Shown in pieces: positions 46,031 to 56,645 of a DNA stretch of 64,000 nucleotides (positions within the stretch are counted from its first letter, which is position 1; each line of letters begins with the position of its first letter). The position numbers were made by a program, and so were the translations under genes. This stretch comes from Hanleya hanleyi. Lineage: Eukaryota > Mollusca > Polyplacophora > Lepidopleurida > Hanleyidae. The notes beneath the pieces were generated by a model. That model was not told the DNA's origin. It searched no databases and saw nothing but the letters and a program-made list of their open reading frames with translations. The stretch spans positions 1-64,000 of the forward strand of contig JAVTVY010025077.1 in assembly GCA_036873755.1 (NCBI GenBank), given 5' to 3'.

Positions 46031-46389
46031 CAGTTCCGGGTTATTGTGTTGTCTCAAAGTACCGGGTTGTTGTGTTGCCTTAATAGTCTGGATATCTTCA
46101 CTGTGAACACTACTTGTATAATACTGTCTGCCGGAATCAACAACATGAACACTATTCAATACTCTGTGACTTTTTGCCGCTCAAATGCCCAAAGCTACTC
46201 ACTAGATTTTTGCTCACCATTTTGACCAAACATCTGATTGGCTGACTTGATTCTCACATTTGTGTACACACCTTGTTAAATACTGGAGTTGTCTCATTGT
46301 AAATATTCCTGATGATGGCATAAATATATGTTGAAATATTGAATCACAAGATGTCTTTTCTAAGTATATTCGGAGTTACTTTCCTCCTA

Positions 46390-47608
46390 TATGGTTCTAC
46401 TCTTTAATAGGTTACCGATAAGTAAGGGTTAACTTGGTCCTACTCGTTCATAGTTTGCCGATAACGAAGAGGTTAACATAGTTCTACTCGTTGATAGTTT
46501 ACCGATAACAGGGATGGTTAGCATGGTTCTAATCGGTGATAGTTTGTCAATGACCATAGGGGTTAACATGGTTCTACTATTGCTAGCTTACCGATAACGA
46601 AGAGGTTAACATGGTCCAACTTGATGTTAATTGACCGATAACGAGGAAGGTTAACATTGTTTTACTCGTTGATAGTTTACCGATAACGAAGAGGTTAACT
46701 TGGATCTACTCGCTGAAAGTTTATCGATAACCATAGGGGTTAACATGGTTCTACTGGCTGATAGTTTACCGATAACCACAGGGGTTAACACGATTCTACT
46801 CGTTGAAAGTTTATCGATACCTAAGGGGTTAATATGATTCTACGCATTGATAGTTTACCGATAACGAAGTGGTTAACATGATCCTACTCATTGATAGTTT
46901 GCCGATAACGAAGGGGTTAACATGGTTCTACTCGTTGATAGTTTACCGGTAAAAAAGATGGAACATGGCTTTAATCGCTGATGGTTTACCGGTAAAAAAA
47001 TGATTAACATGGTCCTACTCGTTGATAGTTTAGCGTAACGAAGGGGTTAACATGGATCTACTAGTTGATGGTTTACCGATAACGAAGATGGAACATGGCT
47101 TTACTCCTTCAAGGTCTACCGATAAAAAAGATGGAACATGGCTTTAATCGTTGATGGTTTACCGGTAACAAAAATGATTAACATGGTTCTACTCGTTGAT
47201 AGTTTACCGTAACGAAGGGGTAACATGGTTCTACTCGTTGATGGTTTACCGATAACAAAGATGGATAACATGGTTCTACTCGTTGATAGTTTACCGAGAA
47301 CGAAGATAGAACATGGTTCCACTCGTTGATGGTTTACCGATAACGAAGGGGTAACATGGTTCTACTCGTTGATGGTTTACCGATAACGAAGATGGATAAA
47401 ATGGTTCTACTCGTTGGTGGTTTACCGAGAACGAAGATAGATAACATGGTTCTATTCGTTGATAGTTTACCGAGAACGAAGACAGAACATGGTTCTACTC
47501 GTTGATAGTTTACCGATAACGAAGATGGTTAGCACGGTTCTACTCGTTGATAGTTTATCGAAAAGGGAGATGGATAACATGGTTCTACTCGTTGATGGTT
47601 TACCAATT
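46390..47608. repeat. 44/45-bp minisatellite, block 2 (about 28 units)
   Basis: Same unit as block 1, more diverged at its left and with 45-bp GATGGATAAC-type units towards 47610. It stops 77 bp before exon 2 of the methyltransferase gene. Units near 46540-46680 match the stretch at 38360-38540, so both blocks share local history. Confidence 0.9.
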
Positions 47609-47685
47609 TGCTTGCGCTTGTGCGTCAGTTGGGAGAGTGAAAATATTTCAATCAGGGTGTATGTGTATTGTTTTTCTCTTTTCAG

Positions 47686-47882
47686 ATACATAAGAGAATG
47701 GCTTGGGCAAATGGTCTGTGCACAAATGGTCGAATTAGATCCTGACTCCGAGAAATTCTACATTCTTTCGCAAAAGGCTGAATCCTTGAAAGGAGTTATA
47801 TGTGTATATACTGAGGTATTACCTGTATTCGGCCAACGATATGAACCGGTTAAGAAGTGTTTTCAACTTGATGGGCCAAACG
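47686..47882 (+). CDS. Methyltransferase (Rv2258c-like), coding exon 2
   Basis: The exon follows a TTTTTCTCTTTTCAG acceptor and ends with the donor AACG|GTAAAT. It encodes YIREWLGQMVCAQMVELD, then a FYILSQKAESL stretch and VYTEVLPVFGQRYEPVKKCF. REWL followed by a G-MV motif and a variable wing strand is typical of the winged-helix part of this family. 197 bases leave one base that exon 3 completes to Gly. The open frame that continues upstream into the minisatellite (from 47459) is not part of the gene. Confidence 0.75.
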
Positions 47883-50176
47883 GTAAATCTACCAATACAT
47901 AGAATGATATTCTTCTCGATTACATTTGCTTCATTTTCATCAAATATGTGCCTGTGTATGTAAACGTTGAAGCAGACTCAGTCTTTACACTTGGACCTGC
48001 ATCATGTGTCCTTAAATGGGATGGAGAGTGTTCGGTTAGTGAAAAATCCCAAACAGTGAAGAGGAGAGTAAACACATTATTGTTATTTACCACACCCTGG
48101 CAGTTTGGTGAAGCACTTCAACTTTAAGAGTCGTATTTATGTTCATGATAATAAGATTCACATTTAACATTGACATTTAAAGTTTGAATTATTAAATTGG
48201 TCAACGATTAGCAAAAAAAAGACTTTGACATTATCAGATGTCAAGAAAATTTGATAATCGTATGAAAATATTTCTTTTTGATTGTCAATTCGGAAATCAC
48301 AAAAATATATACTATCTAATAAAATTATCAGCTAATGTAGAATTTTCTCTTGTAAATTTTCACGAGGCGATGTAGGCCCGTAGGGACTAATGGTCCTGTC
48401 TTGTAGCCAGAAAAAATTGAGCACCGGCTCTGTGTCTTGCTAACACAGCAAAAGATAGAGTTCTTACACGACAAGAAAGAGGTCTGAAACTGCCTTCTTT
48501 AGAGTGTCCAGGTTTCTGTGTTTTTTAATGTTCGCATATAGTTGCAGGTCTGATATGTTTAAGTTACATTTCTAATTTTATGCATGTTTTCCTTCATTTT
48601 CCAGTGGCACTACTTTCGTGCTCAAAATATGTCGTCTGCTAAACCACAGATTTTGAGAGGCACATGTTGAGTGATTTTTTTGGGACTGACTCATATTAGA
48701 AAGTGTGTTTGGGCAGTAATTTAGTATTAAATAATACCAGTATAAGTGTAATTCATTGTAGAAAACAATGGGATATTTCACTTTGCCTGTATTCATTTAC
48801 ATTTTCCTGAAATATGTGTGTTGAGTTACAGTTTGGAATTTTCGCCATTTAAGCTTACCCCTCAAGGCCCTCTGACTTGGTTCACTTGGCTGGATAGAGT
48901 CAATTCCAGGCATCCTGTTTAAATATAATTGACCTACATGTACCGGCTGGAGAATTTCTTAGCTCCATGACCCAGTAATTCAGTGTTTACTTTATCACTT
49001 GACTGTAAACTCCCAAACTGGGAGTGTACTGACAGCAGGAGGTACATGTATATATAAGATGATACCATGAGAGGACTCTTCCCATCTAATGAAGGTTTTT
49101 ACATTGTATCCCAATACTGATTTTTTGTCATTTACTGCTGAAGGATATATGCTTTCTTTAATCCCCTATAAAGACATAATTTATCATATCATTAAGTCGG
49201 TTTTCATAATAAATTAGGAATTTGTCCCATCTGTCACAATTTTTTTTTAATATATACATGTATCACATATACAATTACACTAATTCACTAGAGATCTTTG
49301 TTGAAAGAATTGTGAGACTGGGAAAATTGTGTGGCTCTTCAACATGGGATGGAACATCAAAGAGTTTCGACATTTAAATTGTCCCGTTTCAGTGCCTAAG
49401 GCTCTAGTTAATTATTTGAAATGGGACCTGTTGGGCTTTTGTTCGTGGAGCTGTCTTCCGCTGGTGTGTTTGTCTTGGATTCATGCTTCAAACTAAATAT
49501 TCTGCAGGATAAGGAGGCATCTTTGGCATTTTATTTGTATTCCACATTTAAAGGAAGACTGGAATGGGGAAAACTGTGTTTTACTGTGTTTCTTTGGGGA
49601 GCAGAATTTTTTTTTTCTTTTTTTTTTCATGCCCTTGAAATCTGGATCCCATCACCCCTCGCCTAGCTATTCTGCATACGTCGGGATCTTTGCACCAAAA
49701 CCCAGTTTAACCCTCTCTGTACCGTACCGGTACTTAAGCGCCGATAGAAATATAGTTCAGTGAGTGCCTGTCATTGGCATACGAAAATGAAGTATTGTAG
49801 ACAAAAAAAATCGTCGTATTATACCTTGTTCGAAAGCTTGGAGTATCGCCTTTGAAACTTCGTAGGCGATAATAGGTATATCCTCTCTTTATTTATGTTC
49901 ATGGCTGTGTTTATAACAGCTTGGATCTGTTAAAAATGCTGGCACAGAGGGAGTTAATTTGAAGCTAGAGAGTGTATGCTAAAGTATGCAATCTGCTTTA
50001 GCCTTAGTATGCCCTCTGCTACTAAGCTGATGGAACATTTTGCTTTCTTTTGTCCTTCATTTCGTGCGTCCGTCCAAAATTTACAAACACAATACATACA
50101 AAACTTGAAGCTATGGATATGGGTATATCTGCGCATACTTCTAGGTCGATGGTCTGATTGGAATATTGGAGACCAA

Positions 50177-50497
50177 AAGAGAAGCGGTCAACAGTTTTCA
50201 ATGATACAGAAAAGACTATATGATAACGACTCTAAAACGAATATTACGGATTAAGAATACTGATCAGCGATACGGATTTGATATTTTTGGAACATCATGA
50301 TGTCTTGCCGGCATCATTGAAAACTGTTGACCGCTTCTCTCTTGCAGGAAACAAGCCTATGTTTATGTATACTATGATTGTCTTTTTGAATTTGGTGCTA
50401 ATACTGTTATATGAAAAATGGAATAGGTCTTATGGACGCGGATATTCTCTAATGGACGACGGCTGGATTATGAATGACGGACTAGACGCTTGTAATT
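50177..50497 (+). mobile_element. PLE family 1, copy 5, with hairpin
   Basis: The 3' tail from about 50222 to GACTAGACGCTTGTAAT matches the other copies. Upstream, AGAGAAGCGGTCAACAGTTT (50177) is the inverted complement of AAACTGTTGACCGCTTCTCT (50321-50340), a 28-bp perfect pair, so a small inverted piece of the element joined at insertion. It also keeps the small membrane-peptide frame, with a 6-bp in-frame deletion. Confidence 0.7.
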
Positions 50498-50781
50498 ATT
50501 CATAAAATCCATATCACTGCTCAGTATTCTGTGATCCACATGAATGTCCAGTTTGTTTTTAGAGCATAACGTTTCCCAGCCACGCATTGGTCTGTGACTG
50601 ATAATATGAACACCAATACATATCTCACATTGCATGAAGTGTGTACGTTCCTAGCTCTATTGCAATTAAACACGGGCTACAATCAGTATGAGATATTTAC
50701 CACCATCATTCACTTCACGGAGGGACAGACCGAATTGATTGACCAGGTGGACAGATCGAATCGACTGCCTCTAACTGCTTA

Positions 50782-51366
50782 ACCCTACCAGGCCTGGGGG
50801 GGGGCATTAATCCCCCCCCCCCTACCAAACTTTCTGCACAATCTCCGGAACGGCAAAATATGGAGAGCTGAAACTCCGTGACTTTATAGTTTATCTTATT
50901 GGGGTCATTTTGAGACTATTCGCATAACCCCCCGAGCAGAGGATCATGGGTAAATTCAAGATGGCGGACACGTGTGGTACCAGAAAAGTGGTGTTTTTGT
51001 CATATTTCTTCAAAATTTCTGCTTTTCCGCGATGAAAAGTGGGCAAAAACTATTTCATTTCATATCACATTAATATTTGCTAACTTTTCATTCAGTTTTT
51101 GCGGAGAAATTGCAAAAATAAAAAAATGGGAAAATCCGACCGAAAATTCGACCAAAAAATGCCGTTTTTGAAAATGGCGTCACTGTGACGTCATCAAAGC
51201 GGCCATCTTGATTTTTTTACATTTTCTGGTAGAGCTTGACCCAAGGGTATAGTGTAATAAGTTTCAGCTCCCTAGCTCAAGGGGTAATAAAAATAATTAG
51301 GGGGGCCATTTCGGCCCCTCCCTCCCAGGCCTGGGCAGGTCCCAAAAAGCCCAGGCCAGATAGGGT
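50782..51366. mobile_element. MITE with ACCCTACCAGG ends, copy 3
   Basis: ACCCTACCAGGCCTGGG at 50782 and GCCAGATAGGGT at 51366 are inverted and flanked by TTA/TA. The interior matches the copies at 13478 and 43178, including ACCCATGATCCTCTGC in reverse and GTGACGTCATCAAAGCGGCC. Confidence 0.7.
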
Positions 51367-52290
51367 TAACGTAACCATCGAAACGTCGTCCTGAATAAAC
51401 TAGAAGTTGTTATCCATAAGCAATTTGTTTATTCATTTAACGTAGCCATCCTTTATCACTCGGCGATTCGCATTTATTTGCATATCTTTTGTTATATGTA
51501 GTCGATACCATTGTAAACCGTGGCATGGAAATCCAGCAGAATTGAGCTTGATAGTCGCGAGGGCTGTCTTCCCCTATCATCATAGCATTCCGACGGATTG
51601 GAGCTCCCTCATGGACCTTCGTCCAAATATTATACGGCTTATAAGTTCACCTATAGGCCGCAGTATTTATGATATTTCGAGTGCGATGTAGTTGATCTTC
51701 AGACCCATGAATTCTTGCAATATTTGTCACTATCGCTTGAATTGTATCGAAATTTTAGCTGTTGTCAAATTCAGCTTGCACGCTGAAAACGAAATCGCAT
51801 ATTGCATCTGTGACGCCAAAGATGGTTCCCATTGGAAGAATTTCGACTGCGAACTATGAGCTCGGTTTACAAACTTGACACTTTATCACCAAAGGTGTTG
51901 CCCTTTATTGACAATCACCGAATGTACATGTACTACCAATTCCAGTACTTTGTCATTCTTTCGACTCTTTTGGTATAACTCTTAATCGAATGATTCTCAA
52001 GCTATAAAACGTTGTGCCAGAACGTTGTGTCTATCCACCCTTGGACAAGGCTTACAATGGAACTACAATGGAGCTTACAATCGCTTGATGATCTGCAGCA
52101 AGATGATGCGTCGTGATCTGAGGGAAAACTTGTTGAAAGCGACGTAAACATCATTCTCAATCACCCACTCCATCCATCAGTTCCATAGTATTTCCATCAT
52201 TGCTCGATATATATACAATGTGCAAGAGTTTCTGTAATTCCATGTGGTCTCGATAGACTAACGTTAATCTACATGTATATTTTTTTTCAG

Positions 52291-52419
52291 GTGTTCACTT
52301 CTCCGAAACACCAACTTCAGGCCTCTGGCGTCAGAGACTCCGCAGTCGTGAGACTGTCAGCATCTTACAAGGTCTTCTTGTCGGTGACTCTGGTGTTCCT
52401 GACTTAAAGGAGAAATTAA
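52291..52419 (+). CDS. Methyltransferase (Rv2258c-like), coding exon 3
   Basis: After a T-rich acceptor the exon encodes VHFSETPTSGLWRQ and VPDLKEKL, then a donor TTAA|GTATGT at 52419/52420. In family members a G-VP/H-S segment and a P-L-KEKL stretch directly precede the SAM-binding glycine-rich motif. The next exon should therefore begin the Rossmann core (motif I). I found no such exon before 64000, so it is beyond the window, missed, or lost. Confidence 0.65.
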
Positions 52420-53410
52420 GTATGTCCAAGTGCTGTGATTTTATGCTCTGGAGGTGCAATCCCATAACTGGAAGGCATGGTTTCATATCTTATCTTGGAT
52501 ATCGCTTCAGTTCATATAAACGGCTGATTTTTTGTCTTTCGATGTCGATGTTATGTAAGCGACGAGAGTCCCTCGAATAACAGCTACAGTTTGGAGACGA
52601 GGTATAGATTAGCAGAGAATGACGTGATTGCAAGAGAGCAGAAAGCGCAAAATAAATATTATCACAGAAATGCGATAATATAAACCGATATAATAGGAGC
52701 GGGATATTCGGTTACTGACACAAGGGAGCGAGGCTTTCAAACTAGTGTCTTATCAACTGATAATCAGTCCAAACGTGACAGAAAAATGAGTTCTGTGCTG
52801 CCGAAGTTATTGCAGTATGTGATACTAAACCCGATGATCAAATTCGCAATCCAGATCTAAATTTAAAACTAGTACAGATAGGGAGAACTCCGGCTTTTTG
52901 CGGGAAGTTCCGGCCACAGGCAGATGCGATTCAGCATGCGAACTCTCCACACTACCCTAGCCCGTTCCCCTTTCGTCCAATTGGTGTATATTCAGCTGGA
53001 CGGAAGAGTTTGTTAGATTCTAATATCGGCTTCATCTCTCTGTTCAATTAAACTATTAACAGGTGAAGCAAATGCTATTTTAGATATCGTCTTGAATAAT
53101 TCTGTCCTGAATCCTTGTCAAGGAATTCACATATCCATCCATGAAGCGTCAACCCCGATCATTCCTGTTCATGGTTGGCTGCCCGTACCCAACTTTTCCC
53201 AGCTCCTTGGCCAGATATGATATGAAATTGAACTCCTAACTCATGGAAAAATAGCTGATGGTGGGTACAAGATCGCCGCGATATATATTCGTGGAAAAGG
53301 AAACGGGTCGGAAAACATCTGTCACTGCTTTCTCGCTTTTTCATAATCCCACTTCTACTTCTGGCATTGGAGAACGCTAAAATGAACGTTTCGCTTTAAT
53401 GAGGAACGTA
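52420..53410. other. Unassigned DNA, probably intron 3
   Basis: No exon encoding a SAM-binding motif could be recognised here. One minus-strand frame (53159-53344) is short and unremarkable. Confidence 0.35.
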
Positions 53411-54769
53411 AGTAGTATAGAAAGGTGATTTGATCTCGTATTGGGGGCGTTCAATGCCGCAGGTCAAGGACGCAAAAGTTCCAGCAAAGGTCATTGAGTG
53501 CACTTCGGGTCACATGATCGGAAGCGACCCCGGGGATGTATTCCTCCGCAACCACTTCGCTGGGGGTCTAATAACACCCTAGCCACCAGTTAGATTCTTG
53601 GACCGGATTCGGGGCCTTCGCGCGCATCGGCGGAAGTGACATCATATAAAAAAAAAGATGTTTACCGAACATTTCGATTACTTTTCAATACCTCTGTTGA
53701 CCTAGCGTTAAAAAGAATTATCTGGAGATAATTTTCCCTGTTCATCTGGACAGAGCATGTGAAAAGTAGTTCGCTCATGTGCAACACTAAAGTAGTTGTT
53801 CGGCCGTATTCAAACTCAACCGTACGTTGGTTGGTTTCCCCTATACGTCATAGCAACGTAGTCAAGGTCAACTTCCGCTATTGGTGGCAGGGATGGTAAT
53901 GGAGCCTGCGAAATGGAGCCTGCGTTGTTGGGAGGTTAATTTCTCCGCGGTATTCCTGTCTGGCAGTGAGGCGGTCCCTTTCGATTCGGCCCGCGGACAG
54001 AAAATAGTCCCATGTCAACGACACTTCGAATACGTGGGGGATCGCCTGAATCGCCGGGAATGGATAGGGAAGATCGATTGATAACTTTATTTACGGTCGA
54101 ACAGCATTGGAACATCAGCCGGTGGCTATCCGACTGTCCATGCGCAGGAGCAAGATATTTGTGACCCGTGATAGGGTTGAATACACGATGGTCGATCCGT
54201 ATAGCCGAAGTTAGACTTAGAGTACGCAGTTTTACCATGCACTTTTCAACTCCTCAATTTCGGTGATCTATAAATAGAACTGACGTCATGATCTGTAAAT
54301 AGAAGAGGGTGTCTCCACGGGGAATGCTCCTGTCACGATGTATAGCGATGACGTCATCGGGGACCAGCAAATCGCTGCAGTGGTATGAATGCATTTGGTA
54401 TATACACCCACACGTTAGTATTATATAATATAGTATGGTACAATCGTTCGCAAACGGTAAAAAACATTCGTGCAGGTCCGTTTTTTCAGATCGGTAGATG
54501 AAAAATGGCGCCGGCTTGTCAAATTCCCGGATGATATGAACATTAAAATCCTAGCGCCATCTATACACCCTAGACACAAGGACGACAACTCTGACGGGGC
54601 AATAACTCTGTTGGTGGCTGTCCCAAAGAGTATTAGGTAGCAGTATTGGGGTGGTCATTTTCTTTTTCTTGTGGATTTGCTATGGAGTGTGGCGTTTGTT
54701 TTTTCTGTCTCACCCTGTACATATTGAAGCTCTTGTGGTGTAGGGCACTACTTTAGGGATATCCATTTC

Positions 54770-55740
54770 ATCAGTGAAGTCATATGTGACGTCATCAGTA
54801 GGAGTAGTAGCGAAAGCGGGAATTTTTGGGGTGCGAGGGAGTGTGTTTCAGTGATTGAGGGACCATTCTTGGTCAGAATGGTTATTGGGACGTATCATGG
54901 TGAAGCACTCATGGAGGAACGTCAGACAAGGCTGGTGGGGCGTGGAAGTAGAGGCTATGGCGGCTTGCATAGAGAGGGAATTGTGGAAAAAGGACATGGG
55001 AATGGATGTTTTAGCCTCGAGATGGACCACTGTTGGTCTGAATAATTGGGAGCGGGAGGTGTCATAGTGAAGCACTCGTGGGGATCCTCCGACTGGACTG
55101 GTCAGTCGTGGATGTAAGGGCTATGGTGCGCATGCGCAGTGGCACAAATGCATTGGAATTGGCGTTTTGGGGTTGAGATGACCCACTATTGGTCAGAATG
55201 GGTCATATGGGGTGTCACCTTGAAGCATTCGTGGGGGAGCATCCTACTGGATGGGTGTGTAGTTGAAATACCGTCCACCTGCGCATGCGCAGTAGAAAAA
55301 TGCATTGGAATGACCGTTTTGGTGTCAAGATGGTTCAGTATTGGTTCGAATGGGTCATTTGAGGTATACTTGTCAAGCACTTAGTCAAGCACTCGTGGAC
55401 TGGAGTCAGACTGGAAGTGATATCCGCCTGCACACTCGGGGAATAGTAGAGAAATGGAAGATACGGAAGTGCAAAGGAGCGCGTTTGGGAGAGGAGACCA
55501 TGCTCGCTCTCGTAACATGGTGGAGTTACCTCAGCGTATGTGTGTAGGTGTGTGTTTGTGAGGGAGGAGGAGGGGGAAGAGAAAGTAGAGGCGGAATGCG
55601 AGTGAGTTAGTGATTGATCATATAAAGTCGTTCGTAAATCATTAGCCTCAGGCTGTATCCATACATGAGTGGTGCCCTATTGAAGCTCTTATCTGGTAGA
55701 GCCAGAATGGTTGTGATACGCGTGCGCATGCACAAGGAGG
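54770..55740. repeat. CRE and NRF1 subterminal units, left arm of B
   Basis: ATGTGACGTCATCAGTAGG near 54784 is followed by units with CATGCGCA palindromes near 55128, 55278 and 55721, separated by GAAGCACTCGTGG and ATTGGTC-GAATGG words. ORFs here are shadows. Confidence 0.7.
55621..55670 (+). promoter_or_regulatory. TATA-initiator promoter in left arm of B
   Basis: TATAAAG at 55621-55627, then TTAGCCTCAGGCTGTATCC with a likely start at A55650 (29 bp). An ATG follows at about 55665, but no long frame remains, so the gene it served has been lost here. Confidence 0.5.
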
Positions 55741-55839
55741 AGTAGTAGAGAAAGGGGCGTTGAGGAGGTGCCGACTAGCTCAGGCACTCCAAGGTTATAT
55801 GCACAGCAATACTTGCAGCGAGAGAAGGGGAATCCCACG

Positions 55840-56245
55840 CAACGCCTTACCGCCTATGTTAACGCCTAAACGCTTTATCTTAACGCCTTAATGCCTTAGC
55901 AAAACGCTTTGACGCCATGATGCACCGCACCCTGGTGTACCCTATGTCATACGGGCTATAGGGTGCAGGGTGAACCACAATACGTTAAGTGCGTTAGTGC
56001 TCGTTACTATAGGGTGATAAGGCGTTCAGCTAGTGCGTTAAGATAAGGCGTTAATATAGGGCGTTGAGGCGTTGAGACAGGCGTTAAAATAGGGCGCTAA
56101 AGCGTAACAAAGGGCGTTAACGGGCGTCACCGCATTTCAGTGAATTAGTGTCAATTCCGTGGAATATATAGAACCGTCAGACATTCAGAGCTATTTCAAC
56201 AGGGCGTTGAAGCGTTAAGCAGGGCGTTGGCGGGCGTTACAAGCA
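55840..56245. repeat. GGCGTTAA-type short repeats in both orientations
   Basis: AACGCCTTA words (55840-55930) are followed by the reverse GCGTTAAG/GGGCGTTGA words (55980-56245). Similar words occur at 3140-3300 and 59115-59210. Confidence 0.7.
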
Positions 56246-56288
56246 AGCGTATCCCAAAAACGTGCACAGTCGATGTTCAACTGTCAGC

Positions 56289-56645
56289 ATGGTTTATACA
56301 TGCTCTGAGTGAAAACGCACGTTCACCAGACATTATGATATGATACACCAGAAGAATATACATGGGATTGAAGACCCCGAGGCGGATGCTGAGAATATGC
56401 CAGCTGATTCTGAGTGTCCACCGACTGCTACCGAAACATAGACAGCTGAGAGTCTATTTACTGATACGGAGAATTTGACCTCAGATAGCCAGTCTACATC
56501 CCATGGAAGTGAGGAAGAACCTACCTTTTGGGATCGTATTGTGCATGAAGCTATTAATACTCACGCCGCGGCAGTCAAAGACGCTGGACAGAATAACTTA
56601 CAGCAGGCGTACATCAAAATGCACCCCTGCATCAGAAAAACAGCC
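56289..56645 (+). pseudogene. Third type of C2H2-finger Polinton ORF, broken
   Basis: From ATG 56289 the frame encodes a C2H2-like finger: Cys5, a TGA (56310) exactly where the second cysteine should be, then KRTFTRHYDM and His20/His25. An acidic linker with another stop (TAG 56439) follows, then EEPTFWDRIVHEAINTHAA and a basic segment. The FWDRIV-EA block resembles the region after the finger in another small Polinton/adintovirus-type protein of unknown role. The frame then passes into PLE sequence at about 56645-56700. The open frame beginning at 56475 is thus a chimera of two elements, not a gene. Confidence 0.45.

Larger units (their letters stand above)
39902..46389. mobile_element. PLE family 2 insertion inside the minisatellite
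   Basis: Inverted ends of almost 300 bp (39940-40235 and 46092-46389) share AGGAGGAAAGTAACTCCGAA, GCCATCATCAGGAATATTTA and CACAGAGTATTGAATAGTGT. Inside are two GIY-YIG endonuclease remnants pointing towards each other's ends: one on minus (41988-42485) and the C-terminal part of another on plus (42438-42490, resuming at 45844-46030). The minisatellite breaks off at ATGGTTCTACT on the left and resumes at ATGGTTCTACT on the right, compatible with an 11-bp target duplication or with simple repeat phase. Inverted terminal repeats and partial inverted copies are known for Penelope-like elements. Confidence 0.65.
31082..47685 (+). other. Intron 1 of the methyltransferase gene (16.6 kb)
   Basis: It starts GTAAATC and ends TTTTTCTCTTTTCAG, both good splice signals. 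It contains PLE copy 3, unassigned DNA (31521-32668), the split 44-bp minisatellite and a nested PLE insertion. More than half of the intron is tandem repeat. Confidence 0.7.
47883..52290 (+). other. Intron 2 of the methyltransferase gene (4.4 kb)
   Basis: It begins GTAAAT and ends TTTTTTTTCAG. It contains PLE copy 5 and a MITE. The remaining DNA (47883-50176 and 51367-52290) holds no gene that I can see. Confidence 0.65.

Noticed and set aside
47459..47902. 147-codon frame covering minisatellite and exon 2 as one gene
   Set aside because: A strong acceptor at 47685 and phase match with exon 1 show that only the part from 47686 is coding.
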